Source of the DNA: Tissierellia bacterium
GTDB taxonomy: Bacteria; Bacillota_A; Clostridia; Tissierellales; Peptoniphilaceae
Assembly (NCBI GenBank): GCA_012728775.1
Contig: JAAYEN010000156.1
Span: 1-25,292 of the forward strand
Direction of reading: 5' to 3'
Length of the DNA: 25,292 bases
A program made the translations under genes and the position numbers. Below, piece by piece: positions 1-7,290 of this stretch. How positions within the stretch are numbered: position 1 is the first letter of the stretch; the number at the start of each line of letters is the position of its first letter. Below the pieces are notes generated by a model. It was not told where the DNA came from and searched no databases. It was given only the letters and a program-made list of their open reading frames with translations.

Positions 1-2
1 AA

Positions 3-239
3 ATCCAAGGTGCGAGGGTCCTCTTACTTAGAGAAAGTTATTTAAAATCCATTATCAGTTTTATAGGAGCATACATCTCCTTGTTTATTTTTTGGAAATT
101 AATAAATCCCCCTGATGAAGATTTAGACACAAATACTAAATACAGGAGGATCGGAATTATTTTTTCCATGGTCTTTATTATAACTTGGGTTTTTAATGCA
201 ATTTTTTCTACAGCTTACAATTTTTATAATTGGTTTTAA
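3..239 (+). CDS. C-terminal part of a membrane protein (5' end outside window)
   Basis: The frame opening at base 3 stays open for 78 codons to a TAA at 237-239. The peptide has two strongly hydrophobic stretches, around residues 16-34 (IISFIGAYISLFIFWKL) and 51-75 (IIFSMVFIITWVFNAIFS), separated by a charged loop containing PPDEDLD. It reads as the last two transmembrane helices of an integral membrane protein with a very short tail ending in Trp-Phe. It converges on the minus-strand gene to its right, and the two stop codons overlap in the palindrome TTAA at 236-239. No family could be named from this fragment. That it is coding is inferred from the open frame and the coherent hydrophobic pattern. 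Confidence 0.6.
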   Translation: MQGARVLLLRESYLKSIISFIGAYISLFIFWKLINPPDEDLDTNTKYRRIGIIFSMVFIITWVFNAIFSTAYNFYNWF

Positions 240-586
240 ACTGACTGATAAATTAATCCTTCAGTTGTACTATGCCAATATAGAATTCCCCTTCCTATAA
301 TGGGGATTCTAGTTTGAAGGCTCCATTCCGGATATTGTTTTTTCATCAGGATTGTATCGCCAGTTACTAATGCCACGAAAGCTATGTAATTTTCCTTAGT
401 CATTTCGTGTTCTGATGAAATAAAATAGTCGTTTTCTATTTTCTCCACTGAAAGTTTCTCGTTTTCTTCTGCTTTTTTGCCCTCTAAAGGTTTTAGTTTT
501 TCTCCACAACAAGCAATTAAAACCTCATCAGTTGCTGTAATTATATTATTGCAATTAGAACATACATAAAATTTTATTTTTTTCAT
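236..586 (-). CDS. Desulfoferrodoxin-family protein with a degenerate catalytic iron site
   Basis: The start at 586 is chosen over the longer frame to 637 because GGAG lies just upstream and because this ATG directly follows the stop of the acetyltransferase gene. The 116-residue protein begins with a desulforedoxin-like domain: Cys9-x2-Cys12 and the Cys26-Cys27 pair followed by Gly, the pattern that binds one iron with four cysteines in desulforedoxin. Residues about 40-116 align with the superoxide-reductase (neelaredoxin) domain. One ligand-like His60 remains in the HEM motif. The other expected His/Cys ligands appear replaced: Leu45, Asn66, and Ser106/Glu109 in the YWHSTTEGL stretch that normally reads YCNxHGL. 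It is therefore probably not an active superoxide reductase, but could be a redox or metal sensor or an accessory protein. It is the second gene of a unit with the GNAT gene. Confidence 0.72.
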   Translation of the reverse strand: MKKIKFYVCSNCNNIITATDEVLIACCGEKLKPLEGKKAEENEKLSVEKIENDYFISSEHEMTKENYIAFVALVTGDTILMKKQYPEWSLQTRIPIIGRGILYWHSTTEGLIYQSV

Positions 587-588
587 AT

Positions 589-1107
589 TTACTCCATCTT
601 TTTTCTCAAATGCTTTTCCATAACATTTACTGTCCAATTTTTTTCTGGTTTAATAGTGGACACTACAGTCTTTGTTGTCCTGTATCCCATCTTTTCCCAA
701 AATTTTAATCCCTTGGAATTGTTATCTAAAACTCCCAGTCTTCCTTTTTTATATCCTAGAGACTCCATTTTTTCTTCTACTGTATTATAAACCCAACTTC
801 CATAAGTCAATCCTTGCTTTTCTTTGTCTATTAGAAATAGTCCTATATAAAAAGTATCAGAATTAGGATAAGAAGTTATTAAATCCAAAATTCCCAGGGG
901 TTCATTTTTATTATATAAAATTCTATATATCTTTTGATTATCCGAGACACCTTCTGGAAAGGCGTTCAAATCCTCGTAAATCATATCCAAAGATATATTC
1001 TCAGAACCACATAATTCGAAGTATTCTTTATTACTTAAATATATCCTATAGGCATCTTCAATATTTTCTTTATCGATTTTAACGAATTTTAAATCTCTTT
1101 CTTCCAT
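589..1107 (-). CDS. GNAT-family N-acetyltransferase
   Basis: This 172-aa cytoplasmic enzyme has the GNAT fold. The acetyl-CoA loop region sits at about residues 90-108 (LFLIDKEKQGLTYGSWVY, a Q-G-x-x-Y-G version of motif A). The late motif follows at about residues 123-143 (LGVLDNNSKGLKFWEKMGY), which is typical of acetyltransferases where the Asn-x-x-Ala/Gly-x-x-Phe-x-x-x-x-G-F/Y pattern is expected. Length is normal for a single-domain GNAT. A GGGAGAA ribosome binding site precedes the ATG. The next gene starts 3 bases after its stop, so the two are co-transcribed. The substrate (small molecule, antibiotic or protein N-terminus) cannot be read from the sequence. Confidence 0.85.
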   Translation of the reverse strand: MEERDLKFVKIDKENIEDAYRIYLSNKEYFELCGSENISLDMIYEDLNAFPEGVSDNQKIYRILYNKNEPLGILDLITSYPNSDTFYIGLFLIDKEKQGLTYGSWVYNTVEEKMESLGYKKGRLGVLDNNSKGLKFWEKMGYRTTKTVVSTIKPEKNWTVNVMEKHLRKKME

Positions 1108-1128
1108 ATTTCTCCCTATACGAATAAA

Positions 1129-2415
1129 TTAGTCAATCTTTTGGGAATACAACTCCAATATTCCCGTAGTTAAATCAAATACATATATATTATCTTCTCC
1201 GTCTTTGAATTGTTCGTGGACTCCTTTTTCATAAATATTTAGAGTTTTTTCATTATACAATTTCACTTCTGGCAATTTATCTTTTGAATATCCTAGAACT
1301 AATTCTTGGAATAAGTTTATGGACTTGATTCCATCTTCTATGGTACATTCCTTTTCTAACTCTTTAGTGGGATGGTAGAATTTCAATTTATAGCTGATTA
1401 GATTTTCTTTTTCATCAAATACCAGTTCTACTTTAGACTGGGTTTCTCGTAATTCATTGGAGTTAAAAAGATATACCAAAGTTCTTTGATTTTCTTCTAG
1501 GGTTTTTGTATATGGTATATTATAGTAAAAGTAATCCCTTGGTAAGAACATAGTTTTCATCATATCTAAAATATGCCAAGTTTTTTTATTTTCTTTGGAC
1601 CATTTTAGATTTTCCATATCAGTTTTTAATACTGTGGGTTGAAAAGTTTTTATGTATTCCATATATTCTTTTTGTAAATTTTCTACTTCTTTTCTAATCT
1701 CTTTAGGAAATGAACTAGGCAAAGGATATGAAACTATCACGAAGTCTTCAGTATAGGAATTATAATATAGATTAAAACCATGGTCACTTTCTATAATTGG
1801 CATTCTAGAACTATTTAAAACTAAAAGGGTGCCCATTCCTTCTGAATTCTTTAAGTTTTTGCTAATAATAGTGACGTCTCCTTCAGTTAAAGCCTTGGTA
1901 GAAATTTCTACATCTTTTATATAGCCTTTTGGGAAATAAATGCTTCCATTTAAAGCTTTAAACTCTATTTTTTCATGGTCTTTTGGAGGTTTTTTTCCAC
2001 TTATTTCTCCTATAATTGCACAGTAGGATTTTAGATCCCATTTGACTTCTTCTCCAAGGGCTTCAGAAATAAATCTCAAAGGCACCATAGTAATGTCATC
2101 TTTTGTATATGGCTCAATTTCTAATTCTACTTCTTTATTATTAATTTTTGCCTCTAATTTTCCAATATTCATAAGTATTTTAATATCGTCTTTTTCTATT
2201 ACTATCTGTCTATCTTTTTCGTGATAATAATCTACTTTTGCCCCTAGCTTTTCACTAATATTTCTCAAGGGCACAAAAGTCCTTCCCTCTATGATTTCCC
2301 CTTTAGCATCTTCTATGGCAATACCATTTACAATGACTTCTACTTTTTCTTCTTTTGCCAAAACCGGTGTGGCTAACAGTAAAAGCAATATTAAAATGCT
2401 CAAAATTTTTCTCAT
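1129..2415 (-). CDS. Secreted stalk-domain (copper amine oxidase N-terminal-like) protein
   Basis: Start at 2415 (MRKILSIL) is chosen because a perfect AAGGAGG lies 7 bases upstream; the longer frame to 2445 would put that site inside coding sequence. The 428-aa protein has a Sec signal peptide (residues 1-20, cleavage after VLA). A copper-amine-oxidase-N1 stalk domain follows at about residues 22-138, with its two hallmark helices RTFVPLRNISEKLGAKVDYY and TMVPLRFISEALGEEVKW. Residues 150-428 form a beta-rich region of unknown function with no membrane anchor, so the product is probably exported and held by the cell wall. Stalk domains are common extracellular modules in anaerobic Clostridia and are not themselves enzymes. 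The leader contains an 8-bp inverted repeat that includes the ribosome binding site. Confidence 0.82.
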   Translation of the reverse strand: MRKILSILILLLLLATPVLAKEEKVEVIVNGIAIEDAKGEIIEGRTFVPLRNISEKLGAKVDYYHEKDRQIVIEKDDIKILMNIGKLEAKINNKEVELEIEPYTKDDITMVPLRFISEALGEEVKWDLKSYCAIIGEISGKKPPKDHEKIEFKALNGSIYFPKGYIKDVEISTKALTEGDVTIISKNLKNSEGMGTLLVLNSSRMPIIESDHGFNLYYNSYTEDFVIVSYPLPSSFPKEIRKEVENLQKEYMEYIKTFQPTVLKTDMENLKWSKENKKTWHILDMMKTMFLPRDYFYYNIPYTKTLEENQRTLVYLFNSNELRETQSKVELVFDEKENLISYKLKFYHPTKELEKECTIEDGIKSINLFQELVLGYSKDKLPEVKLYNEKTLNIYEKGVHEQFKDGEDNIYVFDLTTGILELYSQKID

Positions 2416-2422
2416 AAAATTT

Positions 2423-2452
2423 CCTCCTTGAGACAATATTATCACAAGGAGG
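2423..2452 (-). promoter_or_regulatory. Inverted repeat spanning the ribosome binding site, with a possible extended -10
   Basis: CCTCCTTG at 2423-2430 and CAAGGAGG at 2445-2452 are perfect 8-bp complements with a 14-base spacer containing AATATT. On the minus strand the proximal arm is the Shine-Dalgarno sequence of the stalk gene. If the transcript begins upstream, the arms could pair and hide the ribosome binding site. A TG-T-GATAAT extended -10 (2438-2446) lies inside the element with a weak GTAACA 18 bp further upstream. If that promoter is used, transcription would begin after the distal arm and the palindrome would act only as DNA. The sequence alone does not decide between these. Confidence 0.45.
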
Positions 2453-2557
2453 TTGTAAATGTGTTACATTTTGATTTCGATACTTTTAGATGAATGAAGA
2501 ATATAACTTTAAGGGACATACAATGCCTCATCCACAACTAATTATCTATAAAATAAG

Positions 2558-2583
2558 AAAACCCAGAAAAATCTCTGGGTTTT
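2558..2583 (-). terminator. Intrinsic terminator, bidirectional shape
   Basis: AAAACCCAGA (2558-2567) pairs perfectly with TCTGGGTTTT (2574-2583) around a 6-base loop. On the minus strand the stem is followed by TTTTCTTATTTT, a good uridine tract. It lies downstream of the 574-aa secreted protein gene, after a second near-identical copy, and would stop read-through into the 428-aa stalk gene. Confidence 0.75.
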
Positions 2584-2594
2584 AGACTGCCTAC

Positions 2595-2675
2595 AAGGTC
2601 TCCATATCATTCTTTTTCGAGTACCCTCGGGCCGGCGGGCCATAAACGCTCGAAAAAGAATGATATTCCGACCTT
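2595..2675. repeat. Long GC-looped palindromic element
   Basis: An 18-bp perfect inverted repeat, ATATCATTCTTTTTCGAG at 2604-2621 and its complement at 2649-2666, is extended beyond a 3x3 internal loop by AAGGTC (2595-2600) and GACCTT (2670-2675). The 27-base loop is GC-rich (GGGCCGGCGGGCC at 2629-2641), unlike the surrounding AT-rich DNA. There is no open reading frame in it. It resembles an intergenic palindromic repeat, a miniature mobile element or a structured RNA; which one needs other genome copies to tell. Confidence 0.65.
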
Positions 2676-2699
2676 AATAAAGCGTTTGTCTTCAATCTG

Positions 2700-2723
2700 A
2701 AACCCAGAAAAATCTCTGGATTT
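2700..2723 (-). terminator. Second copy of the terminator hairpin
   Basis: AAACCCAGA (2700-2708) pairs with TCTGGATTT (2715-2723), with one G-U wobble in the RNA, 26 bases after the stop of the secreted-protein gene. A 20-bp stretch (2700-2719) is identical to 2559-2578 in the first terminator, 141 bp away. It lacks a good uridine tract on the minus strand, so the distal copy is probably the effective terminator. Confidence 0.55.
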
Positions 2724-2748
2724 AAAACATTTTATTTATTTTTCATAA

Positions 2749-4473
2749 CTATTCTTCCCAAACAATAACTATAGATTTTGTCGAATTTATCCAATCTACT
2801 TGGCAGTTTAGATTTTCTGCACTGAATCTTATTGGGACAAAGGTTCGTTGGTTTCTTAAAAATGGTGGGACGTCTAATTTGCTATCCGCTCCGTTGATTT
2901 TAAATTCTTTTTTGTCTATCCACATATTGACGTTGTTGCCGTTGGCTCCTAACATTACTTGGAAATCATCTTGATTCCAGCCTGCTGTGCCGCCCATAGC
3001 TTCTACTATTGCACGGATTGGCACCATTGTTCTACTTCTTTCTACAATTGGAGTAGTACCTCTGCCTGGATCTACTTCTTCGCTAATCCCGTTTACACTC
3101 ATCATAGGATCGTCAATTTTTAGCATTATAAATTTTCTAGTTTTTCCTGGTGTAAAAGTTTTTCCTATATCTCCTGAAGTTTTGACTGTCCATGTAGCTA
3201 ACGTTTTTCCTTCTCTTTCTCGCACCCCTTCTAGTGGCCTAGCTTCTGCTAAAACTTCTTTTAGAGTGTAATAATAAGTAGTATTAGGTTCTACATTTAC
3301 GTCTGTAAAATTCTCAGATGTGATATAAAAGTCTGTTACGGAAATGCCAAGTTGTCCTTGGATTTCAGAGCGATACAATCTATATCCTATTACATTAGTA
3401 CGTTCAAATATAACTGTTACACCTGTGACTCCGTTAAATGGTTTTGTGGTGTCTCTTGCTGTTCCTCCTGTTATTTGGACAGGAATTGCATTATCTGGCT
3501 CTGGAAACATGTCAGTTGTATCTATATCTATTTTTGTTCCTGGTGGTAGAGTATCTAGTATTGGTTTTTCTTGTATTGGCTTTTCTTGCACTGGCTTTTC
3601 TTGTATTGGTTTTTCTTGCAATGATCCTGAATATTTTACTACTTCTGTAGTATAGTCAAGTTCTCCAGTGTCATAATATGCTTTCAAATAAAACTTTCCT
3701 TCTTTAAATTCAATTATAAATTTCCCTGAAAAAGTTTTTCCTTCGTATTTTCCATCAACTTCATCTCCAATTACACTCCAAAGGAGATTTGCCCTATTAC
3801 TCTCCATCGTTCCACTTACTTCACCTGCATATTCTTCATTTGAAAAATAATATGTTCCTGTAACTTTATTGCCAACTACTTTCAACTTATAAATTAAGGG
3901 GTCTTCAATAAGTTCTTTCCATGTACCTGTTAGCCAATCTTCGCTGGTTTCGGGTTTGGTTTCGGATTGAGGTTTCGTTTCGGGTTGGGCGGGTTGTCCA
4001 CCTAAACCATCTAAATATTTTACGTCCAGAATATTATTACATGTAGGAGAACCTACTTCCTTTGATATTTTTGTCATTTCCAAATGACCTGGGGAGCCAG
4101 ATAATTTTCCAGTCGCTGGATCATAGGTAAAATTAAAATTAAATTCAAGTTCTTCTCCGTAGGAGTTGTCATTATATTTCCATGAATGTCCAACAAATTT
4201 TCCTGTGACTTTGTTTCCTTCTATTGACCCTGTCAAAAATCCCAATTGCCAATCGGAATAGTGATTTTTATTATATATTCCCTCGAAGACGCTCCCATTT
4301 TGAGTTATATAAGCTTTCATATCTCCACGAGGTTTTGAATCTGAAAGATAACCAAAGCTCCACGTTCCTGTCATAAAGTCTCCACTAGCTTTTGTTTCCA
4401 TAGGAAATGCTGCAATCACAGTAAGTATTATAGCTACTAATAAAATGCTAGCCAATATCTTCTTTCTTAACAT
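2749..4473 (-). CDS. Secreted multidomain stalk-domain surface protein
   Basis: The ATG at 4473 has AAAGGAG 8 bases upstream; the GTG at 4482 would overlap that site. The 574-aa product has a signal peptide (about residues 1-30). Two lipocalin-like beta domains start with the motifs TGTWSFGYL and TGTWKELI (about 35-150 and 180-285). A short Pro/Lys/Glu linker of QEKPI repeats follows (about 290-312). Next is a fibronectin-III-like domain (about 330-435, with YRLYRSE and NTTYYYTLKEV). A C-terminal copper-amine-oxidase-N1 stalk domain (about 450-574) carries RTMVPIRAIVEAMGG and RTFVPIRFSAENLN. No catalytic residues were recognised, so a wall-associated binding or structural role is inferred. 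It is divergent from a double-HTH regulator, which may control it. Confidence 0.82.
   Translation of the reverse strand: MLRKKILASILLVAIILTVIAAFPMETKASGDFMTGTWSFGYLSDSKPRGDMKAYITQNGSVFEGIYNKNHYSDWQLGFLTGSIEGNKVTGKFVGHSWKYNDNSYGEELEFNFNFTYDPATGKLSGSPGHLEMTKISKEVGSPTCNNILDVKYLDGLGGQPAQPETKPQSETKPETSEDWLTGTWKELIEDPLIYKLKVVGNKVTGTYYFSNEEYAGEVSGTMESNRANLLWSVIGDEVDGKYEGKTFSGKFIIEFKEGKFYLKAYYDTGELDYTTEVVKYSGSLQEKPIQEKPVQEKPIQEKPILDTLPPGTKIDIDTTDMFPEPDNAIPVQITGGTARDTTKPFNGVTGVTVIFERTNVIGYRLYRSEIQGQLGISVTDFYITSENFTDVNVEPNTTYYYTLKEVLAEARPLEGVREREGKTLATWTVKTSGDIGKTFTPGKTRKFIMLKIDDPMMSVNGISEEVDPGRGTTPIVERSRTMVPIRAIVEAMGGTAGWNQDDFQVMLGANGNNVNMWIDKKEFKINGADSKLDVPPFLRNQRTFVPIRFSAENLNCQVDWINSTKSIVIVWEE
3560..3619 (-). 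repeat. Four 15-bp in-frame repeats encoding the QEKPI/V linker
   Basis: Units at 3560, 3575, 3590 and 3605 differ by one or two bases (attggtttttcttgt type on the plus strand). They encode EKPIQEKPVQEKPIQEKPI. Because the unit is 15 bp, gain or loss of copies keeps the frame and only changes linker length. Confidence 0.8.
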
Positions 4474-4535
4474 CTTTCTCACTCCTTTAAATATTCAATT
4501 CGCATTTATGTACTTAATGCAATATTAACATAGGA

Positions 4536-4541
4536 TGTCAA
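4536..4541 (-). promoter_or_regulatory. Perfect -35 box (TTGACA) for the secreted protein gene
   Basis: TTGACA is read on the minus strand, with ATTAAG 17 bp downstream as the nearest -10 position. That -10 is poor, which would fit an activator-dependent promoter. It lies 28 bp from the TTGCCA operator cluster of the divergent regulator gene. Confidence 0.4.
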
Positions 4542-4568
4542 AAAAATGTTGGAGTTGCCTCATTCGTC

Positions 4569-4593
4569 ATTGCCAATTTTGGCAATTTGCCAT
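4569..4593. promoter_or_regulatory. Operator of three alternating TTGCCA half-sites
   Basis: ATTGCCA (4569-4575) and TGGCAAT (4580-4586) form a 7-bp inverted repeat with a 4-base spacer. TTGCCA (4587-4592) then forms a second inverted repeat with the middle half-site, spacer 1. The last half-site coincides with the -35 of the regulator promoter, so binding would block it. It is a natural autoregulatory site for the double-HTH protein encoded just downstream; that assignment is inferred from position. Confidence 0.6.
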
Positions 4594-4617
4594 ATTTTGT
4601 TTTTCATGTGCTATAAT
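4587..4617 (+). promoter_or_regulatory. Promoter of the double-HTH regulator
   Basis: TATAAT at 4612-4617 is preceded by TGC, making an extended -10. TTGCCA at 4587-4592 is a partial -35 at 19 bp, longer than usual, which the extended -10 can compensate. The predicted start near 4624 leaves a leader of only about 10 bases holding AGGTGAT before the ATG. Confidence 0.65.
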
Positions 4618-4633
4618 TATTTTAGGTGATAGT

Positions 4634-6418
4634 ATGTCAATTGCGAAAAAGCTAGATGAATTTTTAGATATATATAAAATTGCTAATATCGACTTAGCAA
4701 AAAATTCCGAATTATCTACCTCATATATTAGTAGATTGAGAGGTGGTACAAGGACTCCTTCTATAAATAGCAATACCTTTAAGAAAATTTATAATGGAAT
4801 CCTAGAGATTTTAGATGAGGAAGTGATTGCTAATATAGATTTTTTAAAGGATTTTCCTACCTTTAAGCTTTGGCTTGGGGATGATTCTACTCGAATTAAT
4901 AATGACTTCTCCACTCGTCTTAATAATTTGATGAACTTTTTCAAAGTGCAAAACAATGTCCTAGCTAAAATTTTAAAAGTAGATCCTTCTTTAATTAGCA
5001 GATATAAAACTGGCGAACGAAAACCACCATGGGATAATCAGGGAATAAACGAATTATCTAAGTTTTTTGCCGATAAAGTGGAAAAATATGAAAATATTAA
5101 AGAAATTAATGAAATACTAGACTTAAAAATCACCGAACCTTTTAATATGGAACTAGCTACCCAATCCATCTACGAATATTTAGTGGATTTAGGTAAAAGC
5201 GTTTCACAAATTAACAGCTTATTTGAAATGACTGAAAAATATAACCCTGCTTTTTTAGATTTTTCTCAAATAATTCATTTTATTGATGGAGCTCAATTCC
5301 CTACAAATGAGGTGTCTAAACGTACTGGTATAGATGGACTCAGAAAGCAAGTTTTGAATTTTTTGACTTTGTGTGCAAAATCCAATAAGCCCTTAACTTT
5401 AAAACTTTATTCTAATCAAAGTATAGAGTGGATGGTGGAGGATCCAGAATTTTTCAATTTGTGGAAGATGTTGATGTTTATTATTTTAATGAGAGGTCAT
5501 CAGATTCAGATTGTACATAATTTATCTCGCTCTGAAGAAGAATTAGTCTACGCAGTAGAAGGATGGACACCTTTATATCTATCTGGATACATCGAAGGGT
5601 ACTCTAATACTGTCCCCGATAATGATTTATTTTCTAACACTATATTTATCTGTTCTGATAATTTTTCTGTCACGGGTAGTACTATAAAAGGTCTGGAAAA
5701 TGATGCTACCTACACTTTTTCCTCTAATAAAAATTCTTTGAAAGTGATAGAAGAAGTTTTCGAGAAAATATTAATAACTTCTGATAAAGTTATGAATTCC
5801 GTTACAATTAATACATATCAAGACATTAATAAGCTAATAGGAAATATGGCTAATCTTTACAAGGATTCCCAAATTCATTTCTTTTATAATAAATTGCCTG
5901 TTTGGAATTTAAGCGAAGAACTGTTTATTAAAATCTTAAAGGCAAATAGATGTGAAAGTGAAAAATCAAAAATCTTAATAGATTATCTTAGAAATTTAAA
6001 ATTAGCTTATGAAACTGTATTAGAAGAAGGGAGTATTTGTGATTGCTTTTATATTCCTGAAAGATTTTCTTCGGAATCTTGTGGATTAGATTTTATAGAT
6101 ATATATGGACAAAGTACTATGCTTTGTTGTGAAGAAGATTATAAACTGCAATTGGAGTGCATTTCTGACGCTCTGAAAAAACATAAAAATTATAAAGTGG
6201 AAATTTTAAATAAAAAATTCTTTTCCAATACAAAGTTTATTGAAATAATGGATAAAAGAATCATAACAGTAAAGAGCAATAACCCAGTTTCAGTTTTAAA
6301 TTTTGATAATTCTATTTTAGTGGAAAAATTTAAGCTATACAGGGATTTTCTTCTAAGAAATTCTATTAATAGTAGAGACAACCTAGATCATGTGCTCTCT
6401 CTTTTGGAATACTCCTAA
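4634..6418 (+). CDS. Large transcriptional regulator with two N-terminal HTH domains
   Basis: The ATG at 4634 is used because the frame upstream (from 4535) runs through the promoter and operator and because AGGTGAT precedes this codon. The 594-aa protein starts with an XRE-like helix-turn-helix (about residues 1-60, with NSELSTSYISRLRGGTRTP). A second one lies at about 88-150 (LAKILKVDPSLISRYKTGERKPP). Both have the S-x-I-S-R recognition-helix pattern. The remaining roughly 430 residues are mixed alpha/beta, contain no membrane segment and match no family I can name; they presumably sense a signal or mediate assembly. It is divergent from the secreted stalk protein gene with a shared operator region, so control of that gene and of itself is inferred. 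A strong terminator follows. Confidence 0.75.
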   Translation: MSIAKKLDEFLDIYKIANIDLAKNSELSTSYISRLRGGTRTPSINSNTFKKIYNGILEILDEEVIANIDFLKDFPTFKLWLGDDSTRINNDFSTRLNNLMNFFKVQNNVLAKILKVDPSLISRYKTGERKPPWDNQGINELSKFFADKVEKYENIKEINEILDLKITEPFNMELATQSIYEYLVDLGKSVSQINSLFEMTEKYNPAFLDFSQIIHFIDGAQFPTNEVSKRTGIDGLRKQVLNFLTLCAKSNKPLTLKLYSNQSIEWMVEDPEFFNLWKMLMFIILMRGHQIQIVHNLSRSEEELVYAVEGWTPLYLSGYIEGYSNTVPDNDLFSNTIFICSDNFSVTGSTIKGLENDATYTFSSNKNSLKVIEEVFEKILITSDKVMNSVTINTYQDINKLIGNMANLYKDSQIHFFYNKLPVWNLSEELFIKILKANRCESEKSKILIDYLRNLKLAYETVLEEGSICDCFYIPERFSSESCGLDFIDIYGQSTMLCCEEDYKLQLECISDALKKHKNYKVEILNKKFFSNTKFIEIMDKRIITVKSNNPVSVLNFDNSILVEKFKLYRDFLLRNSINSRDNLDHVLSLLEYS

Positions 6419-6507
6419 GTTTTTAATTTTTTATTCAAATTATTAAAATCTTTTCCTCAAATCCTTTGGATATTCTTATTAAAATAATAGATATGGGCAC
6501 AAAACAT

Positions 6508-6538
6508 AAAAAGCGGCTATTCCCATGCCGCTTTTTTT
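6508..6538. terminator. Bidirectional intrinsic terminator between convergent genes
   Basis: AAAAAGCGGC (6508-6517) pairs with GCCGCTTTTT (6527-6536) around a 9-base loop. The plus side ends in seven T residues and the minus side in TTTTTATGTTTT. It serves the regulator gene on the left and the amino-acid transporter operon on the right. Confidence 0.9.
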
Positions 6539-6564
6539 CAATATCATATAATAATTTTTTCTTT

Positions 6565-7290
6565 TTATATCAATACTTTAGATAAAAATTCTTTAGTTCT
6601 TTCGTTGGTTGTGGTATTGAATATATGATCTGGATTTCCGCTATCTTGGACCAGCCCTTCGTCCATAAACATTATCGTATCTGCTACTTCTCTAGCAAAT
6701 CCCATTTCATGAGTTACTACTACCATAGTCATTCCATCGTATGCTAATTGTTTCATTACATTCAAAACATCTCCTACCATTTCAGGATCTAGGGCTGATG
6801 TAGCTTCGTCAAATAGCATTACTTCGGGATCCATGGCTAAGGCTCTAGCTATGGCTACCCTTTGTTGCTGTCCTCCTGATAAGGAGTTGGGATAGGCGTT
6901 TATCTTGTCTGGTAGTCCCATTCTATTTAAAAGCTCTATAGCTTTTTCTTTGGTTTCTGGTTCTTTTTGTCCTAAAACTTTCATAGGTGCCAACATTACA
7001 TTTTCCAATACAGTTTTGTGGGGAAATAGATTAAATTGTTGAAAAACCATTCCCATTTTTGCTCGAACTTTATCTTCGTCTATATTGTCTCCTGTAATAA
7101 TATGTCCGCCTAAATAAATTTCTCCTGAGTCAGCTTTTTCCAAAAGGTTTAAGCATCTTAAAAACGTACTTTTACCCGAACCTGATGGCCCAATAACTGT
7201 TAGTACTTCTCCTTTGTCAACTTGTGCATTTATACCTCGAAGGACGATTTTTTCTCCAAAGCTTTTTTTCAAATCTATTACTTTAATCAC
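6565..7290 (-). CDS. Polar amino-acid ABC transporter ATP-binding subunit
   Basis: The 241-aa nucleotide-binding subunit belongs to the GlnQ/HisP/ArtP group. Walker [10 protein letters not shown] is at residues 34-42, the Q-loop in [11 protein letters not shown], the signature [15 protein letters not shown] near 138, Walker [13 protein letters not shown] directly after, and the switch histidine in VVTHEMGF. Length is standard. It starts at a GTG (7288-7290), overlaps the permease end by 8 bases and has GGAG upstream, so translation is probably coupled. It powers uptake through the adjacent permease with either of the two binding lipoproteins upstream. The T-box leaders suggest arginine as substrate; family membership alone does not distinguish Arg, Lys, His or Gln. 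Confidence 0.93.
   Translation of the reverse strand: MIKVIDLKKSFGEKIVLRGINAQVDKGEVLTVIGPSGSGKSTFLRCLNLLEKADSGEIYLGGHIITGDNIDEDKVRAKMGMVFQQFNLFPHKTVLENVMLAPMKVLGQKEPETKEKAIELLNRMGLPDKINAYPNSLSGGQQQRVAIARALAMDPEVMLFDEATSALDPEMVGDVLNVMKQLAYDGMTMVVVTHEMGFAREVADTIMFMDEGLVQDSGNPDHIFNTTTNERTKEFLSKVLI

Noticed and set aside
2445..2497. A plus-strand mini-ORF (12 codons from 2459) with a perfect AAGGAGG in front
   Set aside because: The ribosome-binding-like sequence is just the mirror arm of the inverted repeat; the peptide is very short and no plus-strand promoter is evident.
3344..3655. Plus-strand open frames with repeated GFSCIGFSC or LVFLVLAFL patterns
   Set aside because: They are antisense shadows of the 15-bp linker repeats of the secreted protein gene; no ribosome binding site or family match.
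4535..4633. N-terminal extension of the double-HTH regulator
   Set aside because: It would translate through the extended -10 promoter and operator; ATG 4634 has its own ribosome binding site and begins the HTH.
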